Under the pieces are notes generated by a model, which ran no database searches, had not been told where the DNA came from, and saw nothing but the letters and a program-made list of their open reading frames with translations. From Bacteroidales bacterium (GTDB lineage: Bacteria > Bacteroidota > Bacteroidia > Bacteroidales > UBA932), in assembly GCA_024691765.1 (NCBI GenBank), contig JAILNI010000006.1:1-64000 (forward strand): a stretch of DNA of 64,000 nucleotides. Direction: 5' to 3'. Below are positions 51,288-59,625 of the stretch, one piece after another. The translations under genes were made by a program, and so were the position numbers. Every line of letters starts with the position of its first letter. Within the stretch, counting starts at the first letter, position 1.

Positions 51288-52037
51288 CTAATCCAGTACC
51301 AACTCCACCGGGCAGTGGTCGGAGCCGAAGATTTCGTTGTGGATGTCGGCGGAGACGATGCGTCCGGAAAGGCCTTCCGAAACGAGGAAGTAATCGATGC
51401 GCCACCCGACGTTCCTTTCGCGGGCGGCCATGCGGTAACTCCACCAGGAGTATTTGGCTTCGCCCGGATGCAGGGCGCGCCAGCTGTCCACGAAGCCGGC
51501 GCCAAGGAGCTCGGTCATCTTTCCGCGTTCCTCGTCGGAGAATCCGGCGTTGAAATGGTTGGTGTCGGGGTTCTTGAGGTCTATTTCCTCATGGGCCACG
51601 TTCATGTCGCCGCACACGATTACTCCTTTTTTCGCGGCGAGCCCGCAGAGATACTCCCGGAAGGCATCCTCCCAGCGCATGCGGTATTCAAGGCGCCGCA
51701 GTCCGTCCTGTGAATTAGGCGTATAAACGTTTACAAGATAGAAGTCAGGCATCTCAAGGGTGACAACGCGCCCTTCGTGGTCGTGCTCGTCGATGCCTAT
51801 GCCGTAAGAAACCGACAGGGGCTCGTGACGGGTGTAGATAACCGTTCCTGAGTAACCCTTTTTGTCGGCGTAGTTCCACCAGGACGTGTATCCCAGGAAC
51901 TCAAGGTCGATCTGTCCGGCCTGAAGCTTGGTCTCCTGAAGGCATACGAAGTCGGCATCGAGTTCCGTGAAGATGTCGGCGAAACCCTTTCCGGCTACGG
52001 CGCGAAGGCCGTTCACATTCCAGCTGATGAACTTCAT
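51288..52037 (-). CDS. xth: Exodeoxyribonuclease III
   Basis: The 249-residue enzyme repairs abasic sites and trims 3' blocks. MKFISWNVNGLRA, FVCLQETKLQ, CGDMNVAHEEIDL and the C-terminal GSDHCPVELVL hold the catalytic Asn, Glu, Asp and His of the Xth/APE1 family. Length is normal. It lies 7 nt after cysS and likely ends the operon that begins with the PfkB-type kinase gene. Confidence 0.95.
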   Translation of the reverse strand: MKFISWNVNGLRAVAGKGFADIFTELDADFVCLQETKLQAGQIDLEFLGYTSWWNYADKKGYSGTVIYTRHEPLSVSYGIGIDEHDHEGRVVTLEMPDFYLVNVYTPNSQDGLRRLEYRMRWEDAFREYLCGLAAKKGVIVCGDMNVAHEEIDLKNPDTNHFNAGFSDEERGKMTELLGAGFVDSWRALHPGEAKYSWWSYRMAARERNVGWRIDYFLVSEGLSGRIVSADIHNEIFGSDHCPVELVLD

Positions 52038-52044
52038 GAGTACT

Positions 52045-53571
52045 TTATTCTATGCTCCATTCGGCACCGTCCTTGGTGTCCTTGACCACGATTCCGAGGG
52101 CCTTGAGAGAATCCCGTATATGGTCGCTCAGCGCCCAGTCCTTCGCCTCGCGGGCTTTGGCGCGCTCTTCCAGCACCATCTGCATAAGCCCGTCCACCAC
52201 GGCGCCGGAAGCGCCTCCGGCCTCGTCTTCGTCAACAAGGCCCAGCACTCCGAACACTATGTCGTCGAAAAGCTGTACCAGAGTATCCATATCTTCCTTG
52301 GCCAGCGCGACCGTTCCGGCCTTGGCCGAGTTGATGATGCGCACCGCCTCGAAGATCTGGGCTATCGCCACCGGGGTGTTCATGTCGTCGCAGAGCGCGT
52401 CGTACACGCCTTCCCAAACGGCCTTGACCTCGGCCGACGAGGCGTTGCAGCTCTCGGGGGCCACGCCCGTCGGCAGTTCCCCATAGGGGATGGGTTTGCG
52501 CTGGACTCCCGCCATCGAATAGAGGTCGCGTGCGGCCTGCATCACCCTCTTGTAACCCTTTTCGGACGCCTGCAGGGCTTCATTGCTGAAGTCCAGGGTT
52601 CCGCGGTAGTGGGCCTGGAGTATGAAGAAGCGCACTGTCATGGGCGTGTATGCCTGGTCGAGTTTGTCGTGGGTTCCGGCGAACAGTTCCGGCAGGGTGA
52701 TGAAGTTGCCCAGGCTCTTGCCCATCTTCTGGCCACCTATGGTTATCATGTTGTTGTGTACCCAGTAATGCACTCCCTGGGTGCCGCGTTCGGCGACGTT
52801 CTGGGCAATCTCGCACTCGTGGTGCGGGAACATCAGGTCCATGCCTCCTCCGTGGATGTCGAATTCCCTTCCGAGGTACTTCTCTCCCATCACCGAGCAC
52901 TCGAGATGCCAGCCCGGGAAGCCTTCTCCCCACGGGGAGGGCCAGTGCATGATGTGTTCGGGCTCGGCCTTCTTCCACAGTGCGAAGTCGTAGGGGGCCT
53001 TCTTGTCGCTCTGCCCGTCAAGGGCGCGCGTTCCCTCCAGAGTGGCGTCCAGGGTGCGGCCGCTCAGGATTCCGTAATGATGGTCGGCATTGTATTTCTC
53101 CACGTCGAAATAGACGCTGCCGTTGCTCTCGTAGGCATAGCCTGCCGCGAGTATCTTCTTGACGGCCTCTATCTGCTCCACTATGTGCCCGGTGGCCCTC
53201 GGTTCTATGGAGGGAGGAGCCACGTTCAGCCTGCGCATGGCCTCGTGATAGCGGAAAGTGCAGTTCTGCACCACCTCCATCGGTTCCAGCTGCTCCAGGC
53301 GGGCCTTCTTCGCTATCTTGTCTTCGCCTTCGTCGGCATCCTGCTCCAGATGGCCCACATCGGTGATGTTGCGCACGTAGCGAACCTTGTAGCCGAGATG
53401 CCTCAGCAACTTGAACAGCACGTCGTAGGTGACCCCGGGGCGCGCGTGTCCCAGATGGGCGTCGCCGTACACGGTGGGGCCGCAGACGTACATGCCCACA
53501 TGGCCTTCGTGTATGGGTTTGAAGAGCTGCCTGGTGCGGCTGAGGGTATTGGTGAGATAGAGGTCGTGCAT
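52045..53571 (-). CDS. cysS: Cysteinyl-tRNA synthetase
   Basis: The 508-residue class I enzyme charges tRNA-Cys. The zinc-binding [16 protein letters not shown] holds the HIGH-like motif (residues about 30-45), and KMGKSLGNF is the KMSKS motif with Gly in place of Ser. [14 protein letters not shown] and the C-terminal helical anticodon domain are present. Length is normal for the group. It follows the small unknown gene by 7 nt. Confidence 0.96.
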   Translation of the reverse strand: MHDLYLTNTLSRTRQLFKPIHEGHVGMYVCGPTVYGDAHLGHARPGVTYDVLFKLLRHLGYKVRYVRNITDVGHLEQDADEGEDKIAKKARLEQLEPMEVVQNCTFRYHEAMRRLNVAPPSIEPRATGHIVEQIEAVKKILAAGYAYESNGSVYFDVEKYNADHHYGILSGRTLDATLEGTRALDGQSDKKAPYDFALWKKAEPEHIMHWPSPWGEGFPGWHLECSVMGEKYLGREFDIHGGGMDLMFPHHECEIAQNVAERGTQGVHYWVHNNMITIGGQKMGKSLGNFITLPELFAGTHDKLDQAYTPMTVRFFILQAHYRGTLDFSNEALQASEKGYKRVMQAARDLYSMAGVQRKPIPYGELPTGVAPESCNASSAEVKAVWEGVYDALCDDMNTPVAIAQIFEAVRIINSAKAGTVALAKEDMDTLVQLFDDIVFGVLGLVDEDEAGGASGAVVDGLMQMVLEERAKAREAKDWALSDHIRDSLKALGIVVKDTKDGAEWSIE

Positions 53572-53578
53572 ATTGTAT

Positions 53579-53950
53579 TTACGATATTTGATCCATTAAT
53601 TGCGTCATTCTGGCGAACACTTCCTTCTGTCCGTAGTCGGACCCTTCGGGCGATGAGACCACGAGGTCGTAGACTTCTCCGCGCAGCTGCCTGCGTCCGG
53701 CTTTGAAAACGGCCCGGCTGATGCGTGCGCACAGATCCGCCTGCAGATGCCTTCCGGGAAGAAGGGAGATGAAGAGTTCCGCCCTGCGGCCGGCAAGCAC
53801 GAGGCTGCTCCGGTGAACCGCCTTCATCTGCATGGGTATGCCGCGCAGCCGGAAGAACTCCTCCACGGCCAGGGCGGCCTCCTGGAAATCGGGGGCGTCG
53901 GCGTCGAGAAGCACTACTGCGGAACTTATGCGGGACCAGAGTTTAGCCAT
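53579..53950 (-). CDS. Small uncharacterised protein
   Basis: I do not recognise this 123-residue protein. It has no signal peptide or membrane helix. The sequence looks alpha/beta ([34 protein letters not shown]) and moderately basic, which could suit an RNA- or nucleotide-binding role, but no motif proves it. It overlaps the PfkB-type kinase gene by 8 nt and precedes cysS, so it is co-translated with housekeeping genes. The operon position and coding-like codon use support it as a real gene. Confidence 0.65.
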   Translation of the reverse strand: MAKLWSRISSAVVLLDADAPDFQEAALAVEEFFRLRGIPMQMKAVHRSSLVLAGRRAELFISLLPGRHLQADLCARISRAVFKAGRRQLRGEVYDLVVSSPEGSDYGQKEVFARMTQLMDQIS

Positions 53951-54941
53951 TCAGTTTGTCTATGAGTTCCCGGATTTCCAGTTTCGCCTCCCTCCAGCGT
54001 GGGATGTCTATCTTGGTTCCCACTACCTCCACCACACGTGCCGCAATGATGCTGCCTATCTCCCCGCAGGCCTTCAGCGGAAGGCCGAGGGAATGGGCGT
54101 AGAGGAAGCCTGCGGCGTAGGTGTCGCCCGCACCGGTGCCGTCGACGGGATTCGCCGGCCATGCGGGGATGTAGTGCTCCTCGTCTCCGCCCTTCACCCA
54201 GCTGCCGTCCTTGCCTACCTTCACCACGGCCACGTCGCACATGCGTGCGATCTCCCGAAGCGAAGCCACGGGATCGTCGCATTTTGTGAAAGCCTTGCTC
54301 TCGGTTTCGTTGGCGAAGACTATGTCAACGTATTTCTCCACAAGGTTGTGAAGGAAGGCGTCGTTGCTCTGCACCACGTTGTAGCTGGCCATGTCTATGG
54401 AGATGATGCAGCCGGCCGCTTTCGCCATCTGCACCGCCTTTGCGATGAGGTCCTGGTTCTGAACGAGATAGCCTTCGATATGGAAGTAGTCGTAACCTTC
54501 GAAGTACTCGGGTTTGAGGTCGTCCGGGCCCATTTCAAGTGCGGCGCCCATGTAGCTGGCGAAGGTGCGTTCGGCGTTAGCCCCTGTGATGAACACCATG
54601 CAGCGCCCGGAACCCTTGGTGCCTGTGAGCATGGTGGTGCGTACGCCGTACTGCTCCATGCTGCTCTTGAAGAGCTGCCCGAGTTCGTCCGGCCCTATCT
54701 TGCCGATAAAGCCGGAAGGCATGCCGAAGATGGACGTGCAGGTGATGGTGTTGGCCGCGGACCCTCCTGGAACATACTGTACGCCTATTTCCTTCAGGGC
54801 AGCCCATATCTCGTCGCCGGTTTCCTTGTCCACGTGCTGCATGCTGCCCAGGGGCAGGTGATACTTGCGCAGAAGCTCCCCGTCGGGGAGGATTGCGAGC
54901 ACGTCGGTGAGCGCGTTGCCTATTCCGAGTATTGACTTCAT
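53943..54941 (-). CDS. PfkB-family kinase, adenosine kinase-like
   Basis: The 332-residue protein is of the ribokinase/PfkB family: GGSAANTITCTSIFG (about 60-74) binds the sugar or nucleoside, and the C-terminal signature DGTGAGDTYAAGF holds the catalytic Asp and anion hole. Overall layout is nearest to adenosine kinase-like members common in Bacteroidetes; the phosphate acceptor is not proven. A minus-strand TACTTTTG ends 6 nt before the ATG. It leads the operon kinase-unknown-cysS-xth. Confidence 0.88.
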   Translation of the reverse strand: MKSILGIGNALTDVLAILPDGELLRKYHLPLGSMQHVDKETGDEIWAALKEIGVQYVPGGSAANTITCTSIFGMPSGFIGKIGPDELGQLFKSSMEQYGVRTTMLTGTKGSGRCMVFITGANAERTFASYMGAALEMGPDDLKPEYFEGYDYFHIEGYLVQNQDLIAKAVQMAKAAGCIISIDMASYNVVQSNDAFLHNLVEKYVDIVFANETESKAFTKCDDPVASLREIARMCDVAVVKVGKDGSWVKGGDEEHYIPAWPANPVDGTGAGDTYAAGFLYAHSLGLPLKACGEIGSIIAARVVEVVGTKIDIPRWREAKLEIRELIDKLNG

Positions 54942-54947
54942 AACTTA

Positions 54948-54955
54948 CAAAAGTA
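54948..54955 (-). promoter_or_regulatory. -7 element of the PfkB-type kinase operon
   Basis: Minus-strand TACTTTTG matches TAnnTTTG, 6 nt before the ATG, so a leader of about 3 nt is predicted. No clear TTG box. Confidence 0.45.
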
Positions 54956-54978
54956 ATCAAAAATTGGCGGAATATCAC

Positions 54979-54986
54979 TACCTTTG
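54979..54986 (+). promoter_or_regulatory. -7 element of the flippase-like gene
   Basis: TACCTTTG matches TAnnTTTG, 7 nt before the ATG at 54994. Divergent from the kinase core; no clear TTG box. Confidence 0.5.
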
Positions 54987-54993
54987 CCCTGCA

Positions 54994-55971
54994 ATGAACA
55001 AAACCGTCGGGAATATCCTGAAGTACTCCCTGTCCTTCGCCCTGGCCGCCGTCCTGGTGTGGCTGGTGGCGAGGCAGATTGACTGGAAAAGCTTCGCCGA
55101 GGGGCTCCGCACAACCCGCTGGGAGTGGATGCTGGGATTCTTCGCCGCGTCCGTGCTCGCCCTCGTTTTCAGGGCGCAGCGCTGGAAGCTGCTGCTCAAG
55201 CCCCTCGATCCGGAGATGCGTCTCGGCCGCTGCTGGGATGCGAACAATATAGGCAACCTCGGCAGCCTTGTCATTCCCGGCTCCTGCGAACCCATACGCG
55301 CGGGCATCATCACCAGCAAAAAGCTTCCATTCCAGACGGTGCTCGGCACCATGATAATGGAGCGTGCCTGGGATTTCCTGTTTATCCTCCTCACCTTCGT
55401 GGTTGCGCTAATCGCGCGCTGGAACACTTTCGGAGGATTCATCAGTGAAAACATCTTCGGCCCCGTGCTGGGCGGAGGAACCCTGTGGTGGATACTCGGC
55501 GGCGCGGTGGCGCTGGGAGTGCTGCTGCTCTGGGCCTGCCGCCATTTCCGTTCGAAGCATCCGTTCCTGGAAAAGATAGCAGTGCTCATCGACGGCCTGC
55601 TGCAGGGCCTCGGCAGTTTCGGCCGCATGAAGAAGAAACTGCCCTACCTTTTCCACACCACGATGATATGGGTGATGTACATGTTCATGTGCTGGTTCTG
55701 CCTCAAGGCCGTTCCCGAGCTAGGTGGCCGGGACCTTGCCGACGCCCTCTTCATCAGCGCGCTCGGAAACGTATCGTCGGTGATTCCCGTACCGGGAGGC
55801 ATGGGAGCCTACCATTATATCATAATGCACTGCATTTCCAGCCTCTACGGCCAGACCGGAGAGACGGGCCTGCTCTACGCCATGCTCAACCACGAAGGCC
55901 ACGCGGTCGTTATACTCGTCCTGGGTATCATTTCTTACACGGCCAGAATGCTTGTCCTGCGGAAAAAATGA
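54994..55971 (+). CDS. Flippase-like / LPG-synthase transmembrane protein
   Basis: The 325-residue protein has about eight helices and belongs to the UPF0104 / lysylphosphatidylglycerol synthase TM-region family (LVFRAQRWKLLLKPL, NNIGNLGSLVIPGSCEPIRAG, SVIPVPGGMGAYHY). Members may flip lipids or lipid-linked sugars; only the membrane half of MprF is present here, so aminoacyl transfer is not expected. ATG 54994 is chosen because a longer frame from 54865 would start inside the divergent kinase gene and before the -7 box. Confidence 0.85.
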   Translation: MNKTVGNILKYSLSFALAAVLVWLVARQIDWKSFAEGLRTTRWEWMLGFFAASVLALVFRAQRWKLLLKPLDPEMRLGRCWDANNIGNLGSLVIPGSCEPIRAGIITSKKLPFQTVLGTMIMERAWDFLFILLTFVVALIARWNTFGGFISENIFGPVLGGGTLWWILGGAVALGVLLLWACRHFRSKHPFLEKIAVLIDGLLQGLGSFGRMKKKLPYLFHTTMIWVMYMFMCWFCLKAVPELGGRDLADALFISALGNVSSVIPVPGGMGAYHYIIMHCISSLYGQTGETGLLYAMLNHEGHAVVILVLGIISYTARMLVLRKK

Positions 55972-55980
55972 GTATCTTTG
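55952..55980 (+). promoter_or_regulatory. Promoter of the structured element / tRNA-Arg
   Basis: TTG at 55952-55954, 18 nt, TATCTTTG at 55973-55980. The -7 box starts right after the stop codon of the flippase-like gene. Transcription would begin near 55984 and run through the structured element into tRNA-Arg and perhaps nfnAB. Confidence 0.65.
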
Positions 55981-56005
55981 TAGGCTTAAAGAGGCCTCGG
56001 CCTCG

Positions 56006-56169
56006 AGAGGCTGTTTTGAAATGGTTCCCGAATTTATCTGCAGAGCATTTTCGAGACAGCTTCGATCTCCGAAGAAGGAGTGCAGCCGTAGCTGCATGAC
56101 TGAAGAGGAGGAAGGAGATGGCCGGAAAGGCTCAAAGAGAAAGAGAGGAACTATTTCAAAATAGCCTCT
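56006..56169 (+). ncRNA. Structured element with a 23-bp terminal stem
   Basis: 56006-56028 pairs with 56147-56169 in 23 consecutive pairs, 21 Watson-Crick and two G-U on the plus strand (56013 with 56162; 56023 with 56152). Inside are TGCAGC 56081-56086 / GCTGCA 56091-56096 and ATCTCC 56065-56070 / GGAGAT 56114-56119. No convincing ORF. The end sequence GAGGCTGTTTTGAAA also resembles insertion-sequence termini, so a MITE is the main alternative; no target duplication is visible. It lies between a promoter and tRNA-Arg. Confidence 0.5.
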
Positions 56170-56171
56170 AA

Positions 56172-56245
56172 GGTCCCGTAGCTCAGTTGGACAGAGCAAC
56201 AGCCTTCTAAGCTGTGGGTCTTGGGTTCGAATCCCAACGGGATCA
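56172..56245 (+). tRNA. tRNA-Arg (TCT)
   Basis: Cloverleaf: acceptor GGTCCCG/CGGGATC, D-arm GCTC/GAGC, anticodon stem ACAGC/GCTGT with loop CTTCTAA (anticodon TCT), T-arm TTGGG/CCCAA with TTCGAAT, discriminator A; CCA not encoded. It starts 2 nt after the structured element and ends 23 nt before nfnA. Confidence 0.95.
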
Positions 56246-56268
56246 CGACATAACTTATAACCGATATC

Positions 56269-57114
56269 ATGTTCAAGATTCTTGAAAAGACGATGCTCTG
56301 CCCCACCATTGCGGAAATAGTGGTGGAGGCGCCCCGTGTCGCGAAAGCTGCCCTTCCGGGGCAGTTCCTCATCATCCGCGATGAGGAGAAGGGAGAGCGC
56401 ATCCCTCTCACCATCAGCGATTCCGACCCCGTAAAGGGCACGGTCACCGTAGTCATCCAGCTTATCGGCGCATCCAGCCACCGTATGGTCGAGGCCTTCA
56501 AGGCAGGCGACTGCTACGCGGACGTAGTAGGCCCCCTGGGCAATCCCTCCGACTTTGTGGAGATGAGCCCGGAAGAGCTCAAGGCCCAGCACTATGTGTT
56601 CATCGCCGGCGGTCTCGGCACCGCCCCGGTGTATCCCCAGGCCAAATGGCTGCATGAGCACGGAGTTCCCGTGGACGTCATCATCGGCGCCCGTACGCAG
56701 GACCTGCTCATCTACACCGACAAGCTCGCCAGTGCATGCGACAACCTCTACCTCTGCACCGACGACGGATCGGTAGGCTTCAAGGGTGTCGGCACCGCAA
56801 AGCTCGAGGCTCTCGCAGCCGAAGGGAAGAAGTACACCAAGTGCGTGGCCATCGGCCCCATGATCATGATGAAGTTCGCCACCCTCACCTGTGTGAAGCT
56901 GGGTATCCCCGTGGTGGTCAGCATGAACTCCCTCATGGTGGACGGTACCGGAATGTGCGGTGCATGCCGCGTATCCGTGGATGGAAAAACCAAGTTCTCA
57001 TGCGTTGACGGCCCCGAATTCGACGGCGCCCTCATCGACTGGGACGAAGCAATGAGAAGATCACGTCAATACAAGCCGGAAGAGACGGCAGCGATGGAAA
57101 ATTATGGCAAATAG
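56269..57114 (+). CDS. nfnA: NfnA-type ferredoxin-NADP+ reductase subunit
   Basis: The 281-residue protein is the FAD/NAD-binding subunit of the NfnAB / SudB / dihydroorotate-dehydrogenase electron-transfer family. An FAD-binding barrel is at about 1-95 (LPGQFLIIRDEEKGERIPLTI), then the NAD-binding domain (YVFIAGGLGTAPVYPQAKWL). Last is a 2Fe-2S site (MCGACRV with a later FSCVDGPEF). With NfnB it moves electrons between NADH, ferredoxin and NADP+. It overlaps nfnB by 11 nt. Confidence 0.92.
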   Translation: MFKILEKTMLCPTIAEIVVEAPRVAKAALPGQFLIIRDEEKGERIPLTISDSDPVKGTVTVVIQLIGASSHRMVEAFKAGDCYADVVGPLGNPSDFVEMSPEELKAQHYVFIAGGLGTAPVYPQAKWLHEHGVPVDVIIGARTQDLLIYTDKLASACDNLYLCTDDGSVGFKGVGTAKLEALAAEGKKYTKCVAIGPMIMMKFATLTCVKLGIPVVVSMNSLMVDGTGMCGACRVSVDGKTKFSCVDGPEFDGALIDWDEAMRRSRQYKPEETAAMENYGK

Positions 57115-58480
57115 AATCCCGAGAGTCCCTGTCCGTGAGCAGGATCCCAAAGTTCGCGCATGCAACTTCGAGGAAGTTTCTTACGGTTACAACAAGGAAG
57201 AGGCGATGCTTGAGGCTTCAAGGTGCCTGCATTGCAAGAATCCTCTCTGCGTTACCGGCTGCCCGGTGAACATCAATATCCCCGACTTCATAGCACAGGT
57301 GCTTGTCGGCGACGTCGACGCCGCCGCGGCCGTCATCGCGAAGGACTCCTCGCTGCCCGCAGTCTGCGGTCGCGTCTGCCCGCAGGAGACCCAGTGCGAA
57401 GGTAAGTGCATACTCGGCATCAAGGGTGAGCCGGTGGCTATCGGCAAGCTCGAACGTTTCGTGGCCGACCATGCGTCCGGCAGCGCCGCCCAGGTCGCTC
57501 CCTCCAACGGCCACAAGGTAGCCGTCATAGGCAGCGGTCCCGCAGGTCTCGCCTGTGCGTCCGACCTTGCCAAGTGGGGTTACAAGGTGCACGTCTTCGA
57601 GGCCCTTCACAAGGCCGGCGGCGTGCTCGCCTACGGTATCCCGGAGTTCCGTCTTCCCAAGGACAAGGTCCTGCAGAAGGAGATTGACGCGGTTACCGCC
57701 CTCGGCGTGACCATCGAGACCGACGTCATCATAGGCCGTACCACCATGATCGAGGACCTTCTCGACAAGGAAGGCTACGAGGCCGTGTTCGTGGGCACCG
57801 GAGCGGGCCTGCCCCGCTTCATGGGCATCCCGGGTGAGAACCTCAACGGCGTTTTCTCCGCCAACGAGTTCCTCACCCGCAACAACCTCATGAAGGCTTT
57901 CCGCGAGGACTACCTCACTCCTATCCACGCCGGTAAGAAGTGCTGCGTGGTCGGAGGCGGCAACGTTGCGATGGATGCGGCCCGCACCGCACTCAGGCTC
58001 GGCGCCGAAACCACCATAGTCTACCGTCGTTCCGAGGCTGAACTTCCCGCCCGCAAGGAGGAAGTCCATCACGCCAAGGAGGAAGGCATACACTTCGAGC
58101 TCCTCACCAATCCCGTCGAAATCCTTTCCGACGAGAACGGCTGGGTATCAGGCATGAAGTGCATACGCATGGAACTCGGCGAGCCCGATGCAAGCGGACG
58201 CCGCAGCCCGGTGGAAATCCCCGGCAGCGAATTCGTAGTGGAGTGCGACACGGTCATCATGTCGCTCGGCACATCGCCCAACCCGCTCATCGCCCAGACC
58301 ACTCCCGGTCTTGAGCGCACCAAGCGCGGCGGCCTTGTCGCCGACGAAGCCGGCGCTACCACGCGCCCCGGCATCTTCGCCGGCGGCGACGCCGTGACCG
58401 GCGCCGCGACCGTCATCCTCGCCATGGGTGCCGGCCGCAAGGCCGCCGCTGCCATTGACGAGTACATCAAGTCGAAATAA
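57104..58480 (+). CDS. nfnB: NfnB / GltA-type NADPH-dependent oxidoreductase
   Basis: The 458-residue protein resembles the small subunit of glutamate synthase. It has an N-terminal 4Fe-4S domain (CLHCKNPLCVTGCPV and CGRVCPQETQCEGKC), an FAD motif IGSGPAGLACASDL (about 142-155) and an NADPH motif VGGGNVAMDAARTALR. No large glutamate synthase subunit is adjacent; pairing with nfnA supports the electron-bifurcating NfnAB assignment. Together with rnf it links ferredoxin, NADH and NADPH pools. A terminator follows the gene. Confidence 0.92.
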   Translation: MANRIPRVPVREQDPKVRACNFEEVSYGYNKEEAMLEASRCLHCKNPLCVTGCPVNINIPDFIAQVLVGDVDAAAAVIAKDSSLPAVCGRVCPQETQCEGKCILGIKGEPVAIGKLERFVADHASGSAAQVAPSNGHKVAVIGSGPAGLACASDLAKWGYKVHVFEALHKAGGVLAYGIPEFRLPKDKVLQKEIDAVTALGVTIETDVIIGRTTMIEDLLDKEGYEAVFVGTGAGLPRFMGIPGENLNGVFSANEFLTRNNLMKAFREDYLTPIHAGKKCCVVGGGNVAMDAARTALRLGAETTIVYRRSEAELPARKEEVHHAKEEGIHFELLTNPVEILSDENGWVSGMKCIRMELGEPDASGRRSPVEIPGSEFVVECDTVIMSLGTSPNPLIAQTTPGLERTKRGGLVADEAGATTRPGIFAGGDAVTGAATVILAMGAGRKAAAAIDEYIKSK

Positions 58481-58497
58481 TGCACGGCTCTGACAGC

Positions 58498-58533
58498 AAA
58501 AAGGGCGGCCCCTCAGGGAGCCGCCCTTTTTTT
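58498..58533. terminator. Bidirectional terminator between nfnB and the NahK-like gene
   Basis: GGGCGGC (58503-58509) pairs with GCCGCCC (58520-58526), with a run of As before and seven Ts after. It ends nfnAB and probably the convergent minus-strand operon too. Confidence 0.9.
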
Positions 58534-58544
58534 CGCCGCGGGTT

Positions 58545-59621
58545 CTACAGCCCCAGGGCCTTCTTCATCTCGGGTACGTGTGCCTTTGCGCTCTTGAAGA
58601 GCTCCCACTGGTTGACCGTGCGGTCCCAGTTGTGCTCGGGATACTTGATCTTGTAGTAGGTGTCGCCGTTTATGTAGTCGGCCAGGAACCTCACGCACTG
58701 CATGTACGGGAACAGGCAGGCCGCATAGGGCAGGTTCTCCTTCTCCACGGGAGTAAGGAAGGAGGAAGCCGACTCGAGGTAACCCTTGCTGAAGGCCTTG
58801 AAGATTTCCATGTTGAAGCCCACCTTGCGGGAGTCAGGATCGTCCTCGGCGGTGAAGTTGGCCGCGGTGCGGAGGAAATCCCCGAAATCGGAGAATACGT
58901 ACGAAGGCATGACGGTGTCGAGGTCTATTACGCAGAGCACGTTTCCGTTCGCGTCGAACATCATATTGTTCACCTTGGTGTCGCAGTGGCAGATGCGCTT
59001 GGGAAGCTTGCCCTCGCGGTGCAGGCGCTCGGCCAGGGTCATCTCTTCCTCGTACTTCAGCACCTCTTCCACCAGGGCCTTCACTTCGGGCTTCGCAAGA
59101 CGTCCGGCGGCATCGGCCTCAATGGCCTCGTGCAGCTGGCGGGCGCGCAGCTCCATGTTGTGGAAGTCGGGGATGGTCTCACCGAGTTTCTCGGGGATGT
59201 CGGTGAGCATGGCCTCAAAGCGCCCGAAAGCCTTTCCGGCATAATAGGAATACTCCGGGGTAACGGCTTCGTAAGTGAATGCGTCGGGGATGAACACCGA
59301 CACGCGCCAATAGGTCTGGCCGTCGGTCCAGTAGGTCTTGTCCGAGCCCTTGAGGGGCACGAAGGTGAGAACCTTGCGGTCGATGTCGGATTCGCCAGCC
59401 GCCTCGAGCTTTGCGCGTATATGGCGGGTTACGGCGTCGATGTTGTGCTGGAGCAGGTCCACATCGCGGAAAATCGCGTTGTTGATTCTCTGGAGCACAT
59501 ACGACTTTGCCCCGTCGGTACTTACCTTGAAAGTGTCGTTGATGAGTCCGTTGCCCAGGGGCTTAACCTCTGTCGGATTGCCTTCGAGAGCGAACTGCCT
59601 GATGATTTCGAGTGTGTCCAT
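58545..59621 (-). CDS. NahK-like N-acetylhexosamine 1-kinase (APH fold)
   Basis: The 358-residue protein has the aminoglycoside/choline-kinase fold. The catalytic loop reads CHCDTKVNNMMFD and the metal motif CVIDLDTVMPS, both as in N-acetylhexosamine 1-kinases (NahK). These phosphorylate GlcNAc or GalNAc at C1 during host-glycan use. The N-terminal GNGLINDTFKV is the ATP-binding loop. Substrate is inferred from similarity only. It begins 4 nt after the thioredoxin-like lipoprotein gene on the minus strand. Confidence 0.82.
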   Translation of the reverse strand: MDTLEIIRQFALEGNPTEVKPLGNGLINDTFKVSTDGAKSYVLQRINNAIFRDVDLLQHNIDAVTRHIRAKLEAAGESDIDRKVLTFVPLKGSDKTYWTDGQTYWRVSVFIPDAFTYEAVTPEYSYYAGKAFGRFEAMLTDIPEKLGETIPDFHNMELRARQLHEAIEADAAGRLAKPEVKALVEEVLKYEEEMTLAERLHREGKLPKRICHCDTKVNNMMFDANGNVLCVIDLDTVMPSYVFSDFGDFLRTAANFTAEDDPDSRKVGFNMEIFKAFSKGYLESASSFLTPVEKENLPYAACLFPYMQCVRFLADYINGDTYYKIKYPEHNWDRTVNQWELFKSAKAHVPEMKKALGL

Positions 59622-59625
59622 ATGG

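Noticed and set aside
51967..53706. Open frame of 579 codons on the plus strand
   Set aside because: Antisense to cysS, whose motifs are unmistakable.
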